Origin: Burkholderia pyrrocinia | GTDB taxonomy: Bacteria; Pseudomonadota; Gammaproteobacteria; Burkholderiales; Burkholderiaceae | DNA: 64,000 bases | Direction of reading: 5' to 3' | Assembly (NCBI RefSeq): GCF_022809715.1 | Contig: NZ_CP094459.1 | Span: 1,116,001 to 1,180,000, forward strand | Part shown: positions 21,376-29,804 of the stretch, in pieces | How positions within the stretch are numbered: position 1 is the stretch's first letter | Layout: each line of letters starts with the position of its first letter | Notes under the pieces: generated by a model | Databases searched by the model: none | What the model was told of the DNA's origin: nothing | What the model saw: only the letters and a program-made list of their open reading frames with translations | Translations under genes and position numbers: made by a program

Positions 21376-22761
21376 TCAGTTCACCTTCATCCGCTGCAGC
21401 TTGTTGTACAGCGTCTTGGGGCTGATGCCGAGCAGCGTCGCCGCGCGGTGGCGCGTGCCGCCGACCGCGTCGAGCGTCGCGCGGATCAGCAGATCCTCGA
21501 CGTCGGCCAGCGGCGTACCGACCTTGATCTGCACGCTGCTGCCGTTCAGCGCGGCGCCGGCGGCGAAGCTGGTCTCGCCGGCGCGCAGCGTCTCGATGAA
21601 GTCGCCCGATGCGTCGTACGCGAAGCGCACGCGCTCCTGCAACTCACGCACGTTGCCAGGCCATTCGTAGGACACGCATTCGCGCACGAAGCCCGGCGCC
21701 GCGCGCTTGTCGGTCGTGCTGCGGCCGGTCGCGCGCGCTTCGCGGTTCAGTTCGTCGATCAGCGCGTCCGCGATCGCGAGTGCGTCGCCGTCGCGCTCGC
21801 GCAGCGGCGGCATCGTGACCGATGCCGCATCGAGGCGCAGCCACAGATCCTCGCGCAGCGTGCCGTTCGCGACCGCTTCGCGCGCCGGGCGGCGCGTGGT
21901 CGCGATCAACCGGAAATCGCTCGTGATCGCGCTCGTGCCGCCGATCCGCATGAAGTTCTGCGAATCGAGCGCTTGCAGCAGCGCTTCCTGCAGCACGAGC
22001 GGCAGCGCGGTGATCTCGTCGAGGAACAGCGTGCCGCCGCCGGCCTGTTCGAACAGGCCCGATTCGCGGCGCTCGGCGCCGTCGAACGCGCCGCGCTCAT
22101 GGCCGAACAGCACGCTGTCGAGCGATGCGCCGTGCCGGCCGGCCTGCGTGATCGTCCGGCAGTCGAACGACACGAACGGCCCTTTGCGGCGGCGGCTCAG
22201 TTCATGCAGCGTGCGTGCGGCCAGCTTCTTGCCGGTGCCGGCTTCGCCCGCGAACAGCACGGCCGTTTCGGTGCGCGCGTTGTGCTCGATCATGTCGTAC
22301 ACGTGCTGCATCGCGTCGCTGCGGCCGACCAGTGCGCCGAAGCGGCCGAGATGGCGCAGCGATGCGCGCAGCGACTGCACTTCGTCGATCAGTTCGTACG
22401 GGCGGGGGATTCGCGCGAGCAGGCTGCGCAGGCGAGGAATGTTGATCGGCTTCAGCAGGTAGTCCCAAATACCGTGACGCAGGCCCTCGATTGCGCTTTC
22501 GACCGTCGCGTTGCCCGTCAGCACGATGACGGGCAGCGAACCGTTCGGTTGTTGCTGCGGCAGGTGCTGGAGCAGGTCGAAGCCGCTGCCGTCCGGCAGG
22601 TTCAGGTCGACGAGGACGACATCGGGAATCGAGCGACCGAGCGCCGTGCGCGCTTCGGCGAGCGACGTGGCCGTGTCGACCGAGAAGCCGTCTGCGGCGA
22701 GCAGCGCGGTGAGGCCGGAGAGACTGTTGGGATCGTCTTCGACAATCAGGGCGTGTGGCAT
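21376..22761 (-). CDS. NtrC-type response regulator with an altered GAFTGA loop
   Basis: Domain order is receiver (about residues 1-120; phospho-acceptor Asp in [11 protein letters not shown]), AAA+ (Walker [12 protein letters not shown], Walker [10 protein letters not shown], arginine-finger region ATTRRP) and a C-terminal Fis-type helix-turn-helix ([20 protein letters not shown]). The sigma-54 contact loop reads GAFDGA rather than GAFTGA, so sigma-54 activation may be lost or changed. I start at the ATG giving [10 protein letters not shown]; an in-frame ATG at 22803 would add 14 residues. No kinase gene is adjacent, so it is an orphan here. Confidence 0.88.
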   Translation of the reverse strand: MPHALIVEDDPNSLSGLTALLAADGFSVDTATSLAEARTALGRSIPDVVLVDLNLPDGSGFDLLQHLPQQQPNGSLPVIVLTGNATVESAIEGLRHGIWDYLLKPINIPRLRSLLARIPRPYELIDEVQSLRASLRHLGRFGALVGRSDAMQHVYDMIEHNARTETAVLFAGEAGTGKKLAARTLHELSRRRKGPFVSFDCRTITQAGRHGASLDSVLFGHERGAFDGAERRESGLFEQAGGGTLFLDEITALPLVLQEALLQALDSQNFMRIGGTSAITSDFRLIATTRRPAREAVANGTLREDLWLRLDAASVTMPPLRERDGDALAIADALIDELNREARATGRSTTDKRAAPGFVRECVSYEWPGNVRELQERVRFAYDASGDFIETLRAGETSFAAGAALNGSSVQIKVGTPLADVEDLLIRATLDAVGGTRHRAATLLGISPKTLYNKLQRMKVN

Positions 22762-22980
22762 GGTGGACGCGGGTCGAGTCAAGAGAGGCGGGCTGTCGGC
22801 CATCGGAGCCGCAGCCGCATGTCAGATTAAAAACTGATTTTATGCCCCGCCGAACGCGTAACGCGCATTATTTCTCCGGCGCTATAAAACAGTTACCGAT
22901 GATACAAATTGAATATCTTTACCGGTGGATTTTGTGCTTGATATGGCACTGGTTTGCGGTCGCTGTTGGCGACAGGCAAA
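22762..22980. promoter_or_regulatory. AT-rich upstream region of the response regulator
   Basis: The stretch 22830-22960 is markedly AT-richer than its surroundings and probably carries the promoter of the leftward response-regulator gene. It also receives the efp transcript, which ends at the adjacent hairpin. No gene is seen in it. Confidence 0.4.
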
Positions 22981-22981
22981 C

Positions 22982-23006
22982 AAAAAGCGCCCCGAAGGGC
23001 GCTTTG
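22982..23006 (-). terminator. Rho-independent terminator of efp
   Basis: AAAGCGCCC at 22984-22992 pairs with GGGCGCTTT at 22997-23005. Read on the reverse strand, it is followed by TTTTTGTTT. It lies 25 bases beyond the efp stop. Confidence 0.88.
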
Positions 23007-23029
23007 TTCGACGCGGGAATCGCTGGCGA

Positions 23030-23587
23030 TTACGCGCGGCTGCGGTATTCGTTCGTGCGCGTATCGATTTCGATCTTGTCGCCGGTGTTGCAGAAGAGCG
23101 GAACCTGCAGTTCGAAGCCGGTTGCGAGCTTGGCGTTCTTCAGCACCTTGCCCGACGACGTGTCGCCCTTGACGGCCGGCTCGGTGTAGGTGATCTCGCG
23201 AACGAGGATCGTCGGCAGTTCGACCGAGATCGCCTTCTCGTTGTAGAACACGACTTCGCACGCCATGCCGTCTTCGAGGTAGTTCAGCGCTTCGCCCATC
23301 ATTTCGGCTTCGACTTCGTACTGGTTGTAGTCGGCGTCCATGAACACGTACATCGGATCGGCGAAGTACGAGTACGTCACTTCCTTGCGGTCGAGCATGA
23401 CGACTTCGAACTTGTCGTCGGCCTTGTAGACCGATTCCTGGCCTGCGTTCGACAGCAGGTTCTTCATCTTCATCTTGACGACGGCGGCGTTACGGCCCGA
23501 CTTGTTGTATTCCGTCTTTGCGATGACCCATGCGTCGCTGCCGATCTGCACGACGTTGCCTACGCGGAGTTCCTGAGCGGTTTTCAT
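23030..23587 (-). CDS. efp: Elongation factor P (Arg32 type)
   Basis: EF-P relieves ribosome stalling at polyproline. The 185-residue protein starts [16 protein letters not shown] and its domain-I loop reads NKSGRNAA, placing Arg at position 32. Arg32 is the residue rhamnosylated by EarP in Pseudomonas, Neisseria and Burkholderia. The earP gene lies directly upstream on the same strand, which fits that modification pathway rather than the lysine pathway (EpmA/EpmB). Confidence 0.97.
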   Translation of the reverse strand: MKTAQELRVGNVVQIGSDAWVIAKTEYNKSGRNAAVVKMKMKNLLSNAGQESVYKADDKFEVVMLDRKEVTYSYFADPMYVFMDADYNQYEVEAEMMGEALNYLEDGMACEVVFYNEKAISVELPTILVREITYTEPAVKGDTSSGKVLKNAKLATGFELQVPLFCNTGDKIEIDTRTNEYRSRA

Positions 23588-23715
23588 AAAAAACTGTCCT
23601 GATCAAATCAAATAAATAGGTGCCTGAGCGTTGCACAACGGCTGACGGCGCAAGCAGACGCGTTCCGGTGGGCGCCAAAAGCGAGCGCTTGCGTGGTCGG
23701 CCGTCGGATAACCGC

Positions 23716-24909
23716 TTATTTTAACTGAGATTTTGCGTATTCCGCCAGCTTTCCGGCGAGATCGCCGACCGCCGCGAGCGCGTCGGCCCAGCGGGCCGCG
23801 TTGGCGTCCAGTGCCGCACGGTGTTGCCAGAAATCGGCCCAGTCGGGCGTGCCGACGCCGTTCCACGCATGCCAGAACCGCTCGAGCGCCGTGCGCGGCG
23901 CGGCGGCGAGGCCGGCCGACAAGTGCGCGAGCGCGGCGTCGAGCTTCGGCAGGTGTACATCGTCGGCCTGCGGGTAGATATGCCACACGAACGGCTTGCG
24001 TGCCCACTGCGCACGGACGAACGAATCCTCGCCGCGCACGAAATTGATGTCGGCCACCCACAACAGCGGGTCGTAGTCGGCCTGCGGAACGAACGCGAGC
24101 CCGTGAGCGACCAGGTTGCCGCTGCTCGCATGCGCGCCCGCGCCGAACGACTCGACCCCGAAAAAGCGCGCGACGGCAGGCGATACGCGGCCGGCCGGCA
24201 CGAGCGCGACGACCGGCGACGGGCCGTCGCGCCACTGCGCGAGCAGCGCGTCGACGGCCGGATTCTCGTATGCGAACAGGCTGACGACCGTCGTGCCGGG
24301 CGCCGGCGGTGCGCCGCCGGTCGCGCGCTGCCACCACGCGGCGCGCGCGGCCGCGTCGGTTTCGAACGCGGTGCGGCGCGCATCGAGGTCGTGTTCCTTC
24401 AGGACGCCGCCCGTGCCGGCCGACAGGCCCGGGAAGAAGAACGTCTTCAGCAGCGGGTAGCGCGGATGCGGCGACGGCCGCAAATGGAAATCGGCGACCC
24501 ACTCCTCGGCGCTCAGGTATTCGAGGTTGATCCACACCGGGCGACGTGCACGGCGCGCCATCGCGGCGAGATACGCGCCGGGCAGCTCGCATGCGAATGC
24601 CTCGATCACGACATCGGCGATCTCGAGCGCGTCGCCGGCTTCCGCATGCCAGTGCTCGATCGCGATGCCGTCGACCGTCTGCCGTCCCGCGTCGGGATCG
24701 ACCCCCGGCAGCAGGCGCGCGAACGTGCGCAGGTCGTCGACGAACAGGCGAACCTGCCAGCCGTGCTCGTGTGCGAGCTGGCGCGCGACGCGCCAGCACA
24801 CGCCGATGTCGCCGAAATTGTCGATTACCGTGCAGAAGAGGTCGCAGGCGATCGGTTCGCCCGGCGCGAGCAGCGCGGCGGATTGGGGGGCAGCGGTGGT
24901 GCGTGGCAT
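23716..24909 (-). CDS. earP: EF-P arginine rhamnosyltransferase EarP
   Basis: EarP transfers rhamnose from dTDP-rhamnose to Arg32 of EF-P. The 397-residue protein has the family (DUF2331) features CDLFCTVIDNFGDIGVCWR near the N-terminus and INFVRGEDSFVRAQW in the C-terminal nucleotide-sugar domain. It lies upstream of efp in the same direction with a 128-base gap that contains an AT-rich stretch, so efp may also have its own promoter. Confidence 0.95.
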   Translation of the reverse strand: MPRTTAAPQSAALLAPGEPIACDLFCTVIDNFGDIGVCWRVARQLAHEHGWQVRLFVDDLRTFARLLPGVDPDAGRQTVDGIAIEHWHAEAGDALEIADVVIEAFACELPGAYLAAMARRARRPVWINLEYLSAEEWVADFHLRPSPHPRYPLLKTFFFPGLSAGTGGVLKEHDLDARRTAFETDAAARAAWWQRATGGAPPAPGTTVVSLFAYENPAVDALLAQWRDGPSPVVALVPAGRVSPAVARFFGVESFGAGAHASSGNLVAHGLAFVPQADYDPLLWVADINFVRGEDSFVRAQWARKPFVWHIYPQADDVHLPKLDAALAHLSAGLAAAPRTALERFWHAWNGVGTPDWADFWQHRAALDANAARWADALAAVGDLAGKLAEYAKSQLK

Positions 24910-24985
24910 CGAAGCGGGCCGGTGAATGCTCTAAACTGGCGATTCTAATAGACCCGTCCCGCGTTACAAGGCGCCCGGATCACGC

Positions 24986-27037
24986 ATGACAGCCCCAGAA
25001 GCCTCCGATACTCCGTTCGAACCGAAGAAGATCCTTGCGCAGTTGCCGCACATGCCGGGTGTCTATCGCTATTACGACACGGCGGGCGCCGTCCTCTACG
25101 TCGGCAAGGCGCGCGACCTGAAGAAGCGCGTGTCGAGCTATTTCACGAAGACGCAGCTGTCGCCGCGCATCGCGATGATGGTCACGCGCATCGCGCGCAT
25201 CGAGACGACCGTCACGCGCTCGGAAGCCGAGGCGCTGCTGCTCGAGAACAACCTGATCAAGGCGCTCGCGCCGCGCTACAACATCCTGTTTCGCGACGAC
25301 AAGTCGTATCCGTACCTGAAGCTCACCGCGCACCGTTTTCCGCGGATGGCCTACTACCGCGGCTCGGTCGACAAGCAGAACCAGTATTTCGGGCCGTTCC
25401 CGAGTGCGTGGGCCGTGCGCGAGAGCATCCAGATCCTGCAGCGCGTGTTCCAGTTGCGGACCTGCGAGGATTCGGTCTTCAACAACCGCACGCGGCCGTG
25501 CCTGCTGCACCAGATCGGACGCTGCACGGCGCCGTGCGTCGGTGCGATTTCCGACGAGGATTACGCGGTCGACGTGTCGAACGCCGCGCGTTTCCTGCTC
25601 GGCCGGCAGTCCGAGGTGATGAACGAGCTCGAGCAGAAGATGCACGCGTTCGCGGCCGAGCTGAAATTCGAGCAGGCGGCTGCGGTGCGCAACCAGATGA
25701 GCTCGCTCGCGACGGTGCTGCACCAGCAGGCGATCGAGGTCGGCGGCGACAGCGACGTCGACATCCTGGCGGTCGTCGCGCTGGGCGGGCGCGTGTGCGT
25801 GAACCTTGCGATGGTGCGCGGCGGCCGCCATCTCGGCGACAAGGCGTATTTCCCGACGCACGTCGAAAGCGCGCTGACGCTCGCCGAGGGCGGTCTCGGC
25901 GACGAGGCCGAGGTGGCCGAGGTTGCCGGCGCGGCCGACGCGGCCGACGCGACCAACGGCGTACTGCCCGATCAGCCCGCGGAAGACGGCGGCAGCGCGC
26001 GCGGCGACGCGGTGGCGTCGGTCGAGGCCGAAGTGCTCGACGCGTTCATCTCTCAGCACTATCTCGGCAACCGCGTACCGCCGGTGCTCGTCGTGAGTCA
26101 TGCGCCCGCGAGCCGCGACCTGCTCGAGCTGCTGTCCGAGCAGGCCGGCCACAAGGTGTCGCTGGTGCGGCAGCCGCAGGGGCAGCGGCGCGCGTGGCTG
26201 TCGATGGCCGAGCAGAACGCGCGGCTCGCGCTCGCGCGGCTGCTGTCCGAGCAGGGCTCGCAGCAGGCGCGTACGCGCGCGCTCGCGGAGACGCTCGGCT
26301 ACGAATGCGACGATCTCGCGACGCTGCGGATCGAATGCTTCGACATCAGCCATACGATGGGCGAGGCGACGCAGGCGTCGTGCGTCGTCTATCACCATCA
26401 CAAGATGCAGTCGGGCGAGTATCGTCGCTACAACATCACGGGCATCACGCCGGGCGACGATTATGCGGCGATGCGGCAGGTGCTCACGCGCCGCTACGAG
26501 AAGATGGTCGAGCAGGCCGCGCAGGCGGCCGCCGCGGATGATGCGGCCGGCATCGACGGCGAGTCGACGCGCCAGGCCGAGGCGTCGAGCCTGCTGCCGA
26601 ACATCGTGCTGATCGACGGCGGCAAGGGTCAGGTCGAAATCGCACGCCAGGTGTTCACCGAGCTCGGGCTCGACACGTCGATGCTGGTCGGCGTCGCGAA
26701 AGGCGAGGGGCGCAAGGTGGGCCTCGAGACGCTCGTGTTCGCGGACGGCCGCACGCCGCTCGAACTCGGCAAGGAAAGCGCGGCACTGATGCTCGTCGCG
26801 CAGATTCGCGACGAGGCGCACCGCTTCGCGATCACGGGCATGCGTGCGAAGCGGGCGAAGGCGCGCCAGACGTCGCGGCTCGAGGAACTCGAGGGCGTCG
26901 GCGCGAAGCGCCGGCAGCGGCTGCTCGCGCGCTTCGGAGGGTTGCGCGGCGTCGTTGCCGCGAGTGTCGAGGAACTCGCGAGCGTCGAGGGCATCTCGCA
27001 CGCGCTTGCCGAGCAGATCTACAAGCAGCTTCACTGA
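24986..27037 (+). CDS. uvrC: Excinuclease ABC subunit C
   Basis: UvrC makes both incisions in nucleotide excision repair. The GIY-YIG domain begins [26 protein letters not shown]; a UVR/UvrB-binding segment and the RNase H-like endonuclease ([30 protein letters not shown]) follow. The C-terminus carries helix-hairpin-helix motifs ([18 protein letters not shown]). At 683 residues it is longer than the usual 610 because of an Ala/Asp/Glu insertion near residues 295-350 and a shorter one near 510-535. Confidence 0.96.
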   Translation: MTAPEASDTPFEPKKILAQLPHMPGVYRYYDTAGAVLYVGKARDLKKRVSSYFTKTQLSPRIAMMVTRIARIETTVTRSEAEALLLENNLIKALAPRYNILFRDDKSYPYLKLTAHRFPRMAYYRGSVDKQNQYFGPFPSAWAVRESIQILQRVFQLRTCEDSVFNNRTRPCLLHQIGRCTAPCVGAISDEDYAVDVSNAARFLLGRQSEVMNELEQKMHAFAAELKFEQAAAVRNQMSSLATVLHQQAIEVGGDSDVDILAVVALGGRVCVNLAMVRGGRHLGDKAYFPTHVESALTLAEGGLGDEAEVAEVAGAADAADATNGVLPDQPAEDGGSARGDAVASVEAEVLDAFISQHYLGNRVPPVLVVSHAPASRDLLELLSEQAGHKVSLVRQPQGQRRAWLSMAEQNARLALARLLSEQGSQQARTRALAETLGYECDDLATLRIECFDISHTMGEATQASCVVYHHHKMQSGEYRRYNITGITPGDDYAAMRQVLTRRYEKMVEQAAQAAAADDAAGIDGESTRQAEASSLLPNIVLIDGGKGQVEIARQVFTELGLDTSMLVGVAKGEGRKVGLETLVFADGRTPLELGKESAALMLVAQIRDEAHRFAITGMRAKRAKARQTSRLEELEGVGAKRRQRLLARFGGLRGVVAASVEELASVEGISHALAEQIYKQLH

Positions 27038-27136
27038 CGCGGCCCGTGCGGCCGGCTGCCTTGCCCGCGATTTCGCGTTCTTGTGGCAGGCCGGTCGACA
27101 CGGCACAATTGCGAATCCTTTACTGTCCCGGATGCC

Positions 27137-27724
27137 ATGCCGTTCAATTTCCCGATTTTCCTGACGTGGGTACGGATCGTGCTGATTCCGCTCGTCGTCG
27201 GCGTGTTCTATCTGCCGGACACGGTGATGGGCGGCGCGCACCGCAATCTCGCGGCGGCGGCGATCTTCATCCTCGCCGCGCTGACCGACTGGTTCGACGG
27301 GTTTCTCGCGCGCAAGTGGAACCAGACGTCGTCGTTCGGCGCGTTTCTCGATCCGGTGGCGGACAAGCTGATGGTGACGGCCGCGCTGCTGATCCTCGTG
27401 CAGATTTCGCGGGTCGACGCGGCGATCGCGCTCGTGATCGTCGGCCGCGAGATCGCGATCTCGGCGCTGCGCGAGTGGATGGCGCAGATCGGCGCGTCGA
27501 AGAGCGTCGCGGTGAACCAGCTCGGCAAGTTCAAGACCGCGTGCCAGATGGTCGCGATCCCGATGCTGCTGTTCTACGGGCCGCTGCCGCTCGGCGTCGC
27601 GACGATCGACACGCGCGTGTGGGGCGAGTGGCTGATGTATCTCGCGGCGGTGCTGACGATCTGGTCGATGCTGTACTACATGAAGCTCGCGTGGCCGCAG
27701 ATTCGCGAGCGCGGCGGCGCGTGA
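27137..27724 (+). CDS. pgsA: CDP-diacylglycerol-glycerol-3-phosphate 3-phosphatidyltransferase
   Basis: PgsA makes phosphatidylglycerol phosphate in the inner membrane. The CDP-alcohol motif D-x2-DG-x2-AR-x8-G-x3-D-x3-D is complete, beginning at DWFDGFLAR. Several hydrophobic helices are visible. I chose ATG 27137 (MPFNFPIFLTWVRI), which fits PgsA N-termini and gives 195 residues. uvrC lies 99 bases upstream, a common pairing. Confidence 0.96.
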   Translation: MPFNFPIFLTWVRIVLIPLVVGVFYLPDTVMGGAHRNLAAAAIFILAALTDWFDGFLARKWNQTSSFGAFLDPVADKLMVTAALLILVQISRVDAAIALVIVGREIAISALREWMAQIGASKSVAVNQLGKFKTACQMVAIPMLLFYGPLPLGVATIDTRVWGEWLMYLAAVLTIWSMLYYMKLAWPQIRERGGA

Positions 27725-27866
27725 CCCGCGCCACGTACTCGTCGGCGCAGGTTTTTGGAAAAAGGGCAGGAAAAGCCCTTGACACACGAATGTGCCTTCG
27801 ACATAATCTCGCTTCTCCGCTGCACGGCGAAGTAAGTGCGACGGGGAAGCAGTAGCGCAGCAATAC

Positions 27867-27942
27867 GCGGGAGTAGCTCAGTTGGTAGAGCGCAACCTTG
27901 CCAAGGTTGAGGTCGCGAGTTCGAGACTCGTCTCCCGCTCCA
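27867..27942 (+). tRNA. tRNA-Gly (GCC), copy 1
   Basis: A 76-base tRNA with acceptor GCGGGAG/CTCCCGC, T-loop TTCGAGA, anticodon GCC in CTTGCCAAG and an encoded CCA end. It is the first of three copies in tandem. Confidence 0.97.
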
Positions 27943-27994
27943 GATTTTTCTGGCAGCGTGTTGGTCGGCAAAGCGCTGCAGATGCAGGACAAAT

Positions 27995-28070
27995 GCGGGA
28001 GTAGCTCAGTTGGTAGAGCGCAACCTTGCCAAGGTTGAGGTCGCGAGTTCGAGACTCGTCTCCCGCTCCA
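27995..28070 (+). tRNA. tRNA-Gly (GCC), copy 2
   Basis: Identical in sequence to the first copy, with anticodon GCC and encoded CCA. The 52-base spacer before it is nearly the same as the spacer after it. Confidence 0.97.
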
Positions 28071-28121
28071 GGATTTTTCGGCAGCGTGTTGGTCGGCAAA
28101 GCGCTGCACATGCAGGACAAT

Positions 28122-28197
28122 GCGGGAGTAGCTCAGTTGGTAGAGCGCAACCTTGCCAAGGTTGAGGTCGCGAGTTCGAGACTCGTCTCCCGCTCCA
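28122..28197 (+). tRNA. tRNA-Gly (GCC), copy 3
   Basis: Identical to the other two copies, with anticodon GCC and encoded CCA. A GGGAAGC/GCTTCCC hairpin with a T-run follows immediately. Confidence 0.97.
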
Positions 28198-28202
28198 AGT
28201 AA

Positions 28203-28227
28203 TGGGGAAGCCACGCTTCCCTTTTTA
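28203..28227 (+). terminator. Terminator after the tRNA-Gly array
   Basis: GGGAAGC at 28205-28211 pairs with GCTTCCC at 28215-28221, followed by T5. It ends the tRNA-Gly transcript 6 bases after the third tRNA. Confidence 0.85.
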
Positions 28228-28297
28228 TTTGATGGACTTACGGTCCTCGAATAAAAATCTGTCGCCTGCCTTCACGGCATCCGGACAGTCCGCTTTT

Positions 28298-28371
28298 GGC
28301 GCGATAGCAAAGCGGTTATGCAGCGGCCTGCAAAGCCGTTTAGGCCGGTTCGACTCCGGCTCGCGCCTCCA
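28298..28371 (+). tRNA. tRNA-Cys (GCA), probable prophage integration site
   Basis: A 74-base tRNA with acceptor GGCGCGA/TCGCGCC, anticodon GCA in CTGCAAA and an encoded CCA end. The phage integrase starts 174 bases downstream, so the tRNA 3' end is the likely attachment core. The other copy of the core lies beyond the window. Confidence 0.96.
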
Positions 28372-28381
28372 AGTAAGAAGA

Positions 28382-28416
28382 GAAAAAGCCCTGAGAAATC
28401 AGGGCTTTTTCTTTTT
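28382..28416 (+). terminator. Terminator after tRNA-Cys
   Basis: AAAAGCCCTGA pairs with TCAGGGCTTTT across a GAAA loop, followed by a T-rich tract to 28416. It could belong to the host or to phage DNA that restores the tRNA end. Confidence 0.88.
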
Positions 28417-28441
28417 CCGGCCCCGCTTTCATCCTTGTAAG

Positions 28442-28500
28442 AAAGTCGCCGAGAGTGGTACAAAGTCGCCTCTAACCACTCAAGAAACACGCGTAACCAC
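28442..28500. promoter_or_regulatory. Candidate integrase arm-type repeats near attL
   Basis: AAAGTCGCC occurs at 28442-28450 and again at 28462-28470, and TAACCAC occurs at 28473-28479 and 28494-28500. Both pairs are about two helical turns apart. Their position between tRNA-Cys and int fits arm-binding sites for integrase or excisionase. This is inference from spacing only. Confidence 0.45.
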
Positions 28501-28545
28501 GCCTAAGTCGGCTCTTTGGCCGTATAGGCTAGTTCGCATCAGCGT

Positions 28546-29742
28546 ATGGCGACCAAGCGACTACGACCCTCCGGAACGTGGGAATACATCATCCGACGTT
28601 CGAAGCTTCTCCCAAAGCCACTTTCCCTTACGTTCCAGTCCGAAGAAGAGGGCGATGCGTACGTCGCCCGCCTGGAGCAACTGCTGGATGCCGGCATCGT
28701 GCCGGCGGACGTCGTCGAGCAACGTGAAGCGATCGCGACGACGCTGGACGCTGTTCGAGAGTATCTGCGTCGCGTGTCGGTGCCTGATTCCGACGTCCAG
28801 GTACTAAATACATTGCTCGGCGGCCGGCTTCCATCTAAGGCTCTATCTACCGTGGACTACGATTGGGCAGAACGGTGGGTGGCAGCTATGAAGCGCGAGC
28901 ACTATTTGTCGCCGTCGACGATTCGCCACAATGTCGGGGCACTCGCTCGCTGCTTCGACTGGGTTGTGAAGTCCGGCAGTCCAATGCTTGCCGTCAATCC
29001 GCTGCGCCTTCTACCTAAGCGCTACGCGACATACACCGATGATGATCGATTGGCTGTCGAGGCGCAGGACCGCGTGCCGAAGGACGACGTGCATCGTGAT
29101 CGGCGGCTGAGCGCCGAAGAGGAGGCCGAGATCCGCCGGATCATGGCGGGTGGAAAGCCCGAAGGTAAGGAGCGTGCTTTTGCGCTTCCGTACCGGCCGG
29201 CGCTGGTGTTTCTGTTCGAGTTGGCGATCGAGTCTGCGATGCGGATGCGCGAGATGTACACGCTGGACGTTGTACAGTTTGATGTAGGTCGGCGAACGGC
29301 CGCGTTGGAAAGGACAAAGAACGGCAGCAAGCGCTCGGTGCCGCTTACAACGGTAGCGATTGCTGCGTTTCAGCAATACGTCGCGGCAGTTACCGGTCAA
29401 GACTCGGAAATGTGCGGGTTCTCGTTTGAGCACGGCAGGCTCTTCCCGTGGGTCGGTGAGATCGAGGCCAGTATGCGGGCTACCAATCTGCCTGCCCTCC
29501 GGCGGAAGGTCCTTGAACGCGTTACGGTGCGACTGTCGGGCCAGTTCGGTCGTATCTTCGATGCGGCCGGGTGCCCGGATCTCGTTTTCCATGATCTCCG
29601 GCATGAGGCTACATCGCGACTGTACGAGAGAACTACATTGAGCGACATTCAGATCGCAAAGATCACGGGTCACAGCGATCCGAAGGTATTGATGCGCTAC
29701 GCAAATCTGCGCGGGAGCGACCTAGCCACACGCCTTTGGTAA
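28546..29742 (+). CDS. Phage integrase (tyrosine recombinase)
   Basis: The 398-residue protein has the catalytic set of tyrosine recombinases: Arg in ESAMRMREMYTLDV, Lys in TKNGSKRSVPL, His/Arg in FHDLRHEATSRL, His in ITGHSDPKVL and the nucleophile Tyr in MRYANLRG. A SAM-like core-binding domain spans about residues 75-150. It is adjacent to tRNA-Cys and reads away from it, so it probably integrates the phage at that tRNA. GC is lower than in the chromosome. Confidence 0.95.
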   Translation: MATKRLRPSGTWEYIIRRSKLLPKPLSLTFQSEEEGDAYVARLEQLLDAGIVPADVVEQREAIATTLDAVREYLRRVSVPDSDVQVLNTLLGGRLPSKALSTVDYDWAERWVAAMKREHYLSPSTIRHNVGALARCFDWVVKSGSPMLAVNPLRLLPKRYATYTDDDRLAVEAQDRVPKDDVHRDRRLSAEEEAEIRRIMAGGKPEGKERAFALPYRPALVFLFELAIESAMRMREMYTLDVVQFDVGRRTAALERTKNGSKRSVPLTTVAIAAFQQYVAAVTGQDSEMCGFSFEHGRLFPWVGEIEASMRATNLPALRRKVLERVTVRLSGQFGRIFDAAGCPDLVFHDLRHEATSRLYERTTLSDIQIAKITGHSDPKVLMRYANLRGSDLATRLW

Positions 29743-29804
29743 TTGGTAATGGTCAAGTGCACCCATTAACTTGTCGAAGTATTGATGGTACGGAGCATAA
29801 ATTG

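Larger units (their letters stand above)
27867..28197 (+). repeat. Tandem repeat of about 128 bp carrying tRNA-Gly genes
   Basis: The unit is the 76-base tRNA plus a 51-52 base spacer containing GCAGCGTGTTGGTCGGCAAA and CGCTGCA. There are two full units and a third tRNA without spacer. The spacers differ by only a few bases, so the array looks recently expanded. Confidence 0.9.

Noticed and set aside
22930..22960. TGGCAC...TTGC resembling a sigma-54 promoter upstream of the response regulator
   Set aside because: The GG-GC spacing is one base short and the site points toward the 3' end of efp, away from any gene start.
24980..27787. A 935-codon reverse-strand frame covering uvrC and pgsA
   Set aside because: It lies antisense to two well-supported genes and has the repetitive Arg/Ala/His composition of a high-GC shadow frame.
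27867..28197. Evenly spaced repeats suggesting a CRISPR array
   Set aside because: The repeats are whole tRNA-Gly genes with cloverleaf pairing and the spacers are themselves repeated.
28382..28545. Possible transposon end or insertion sequence next to tRNA-Cys
   Set aside because: No terminal inverted repeats or transposase are seen; the inverted sequence is a simple terminator.
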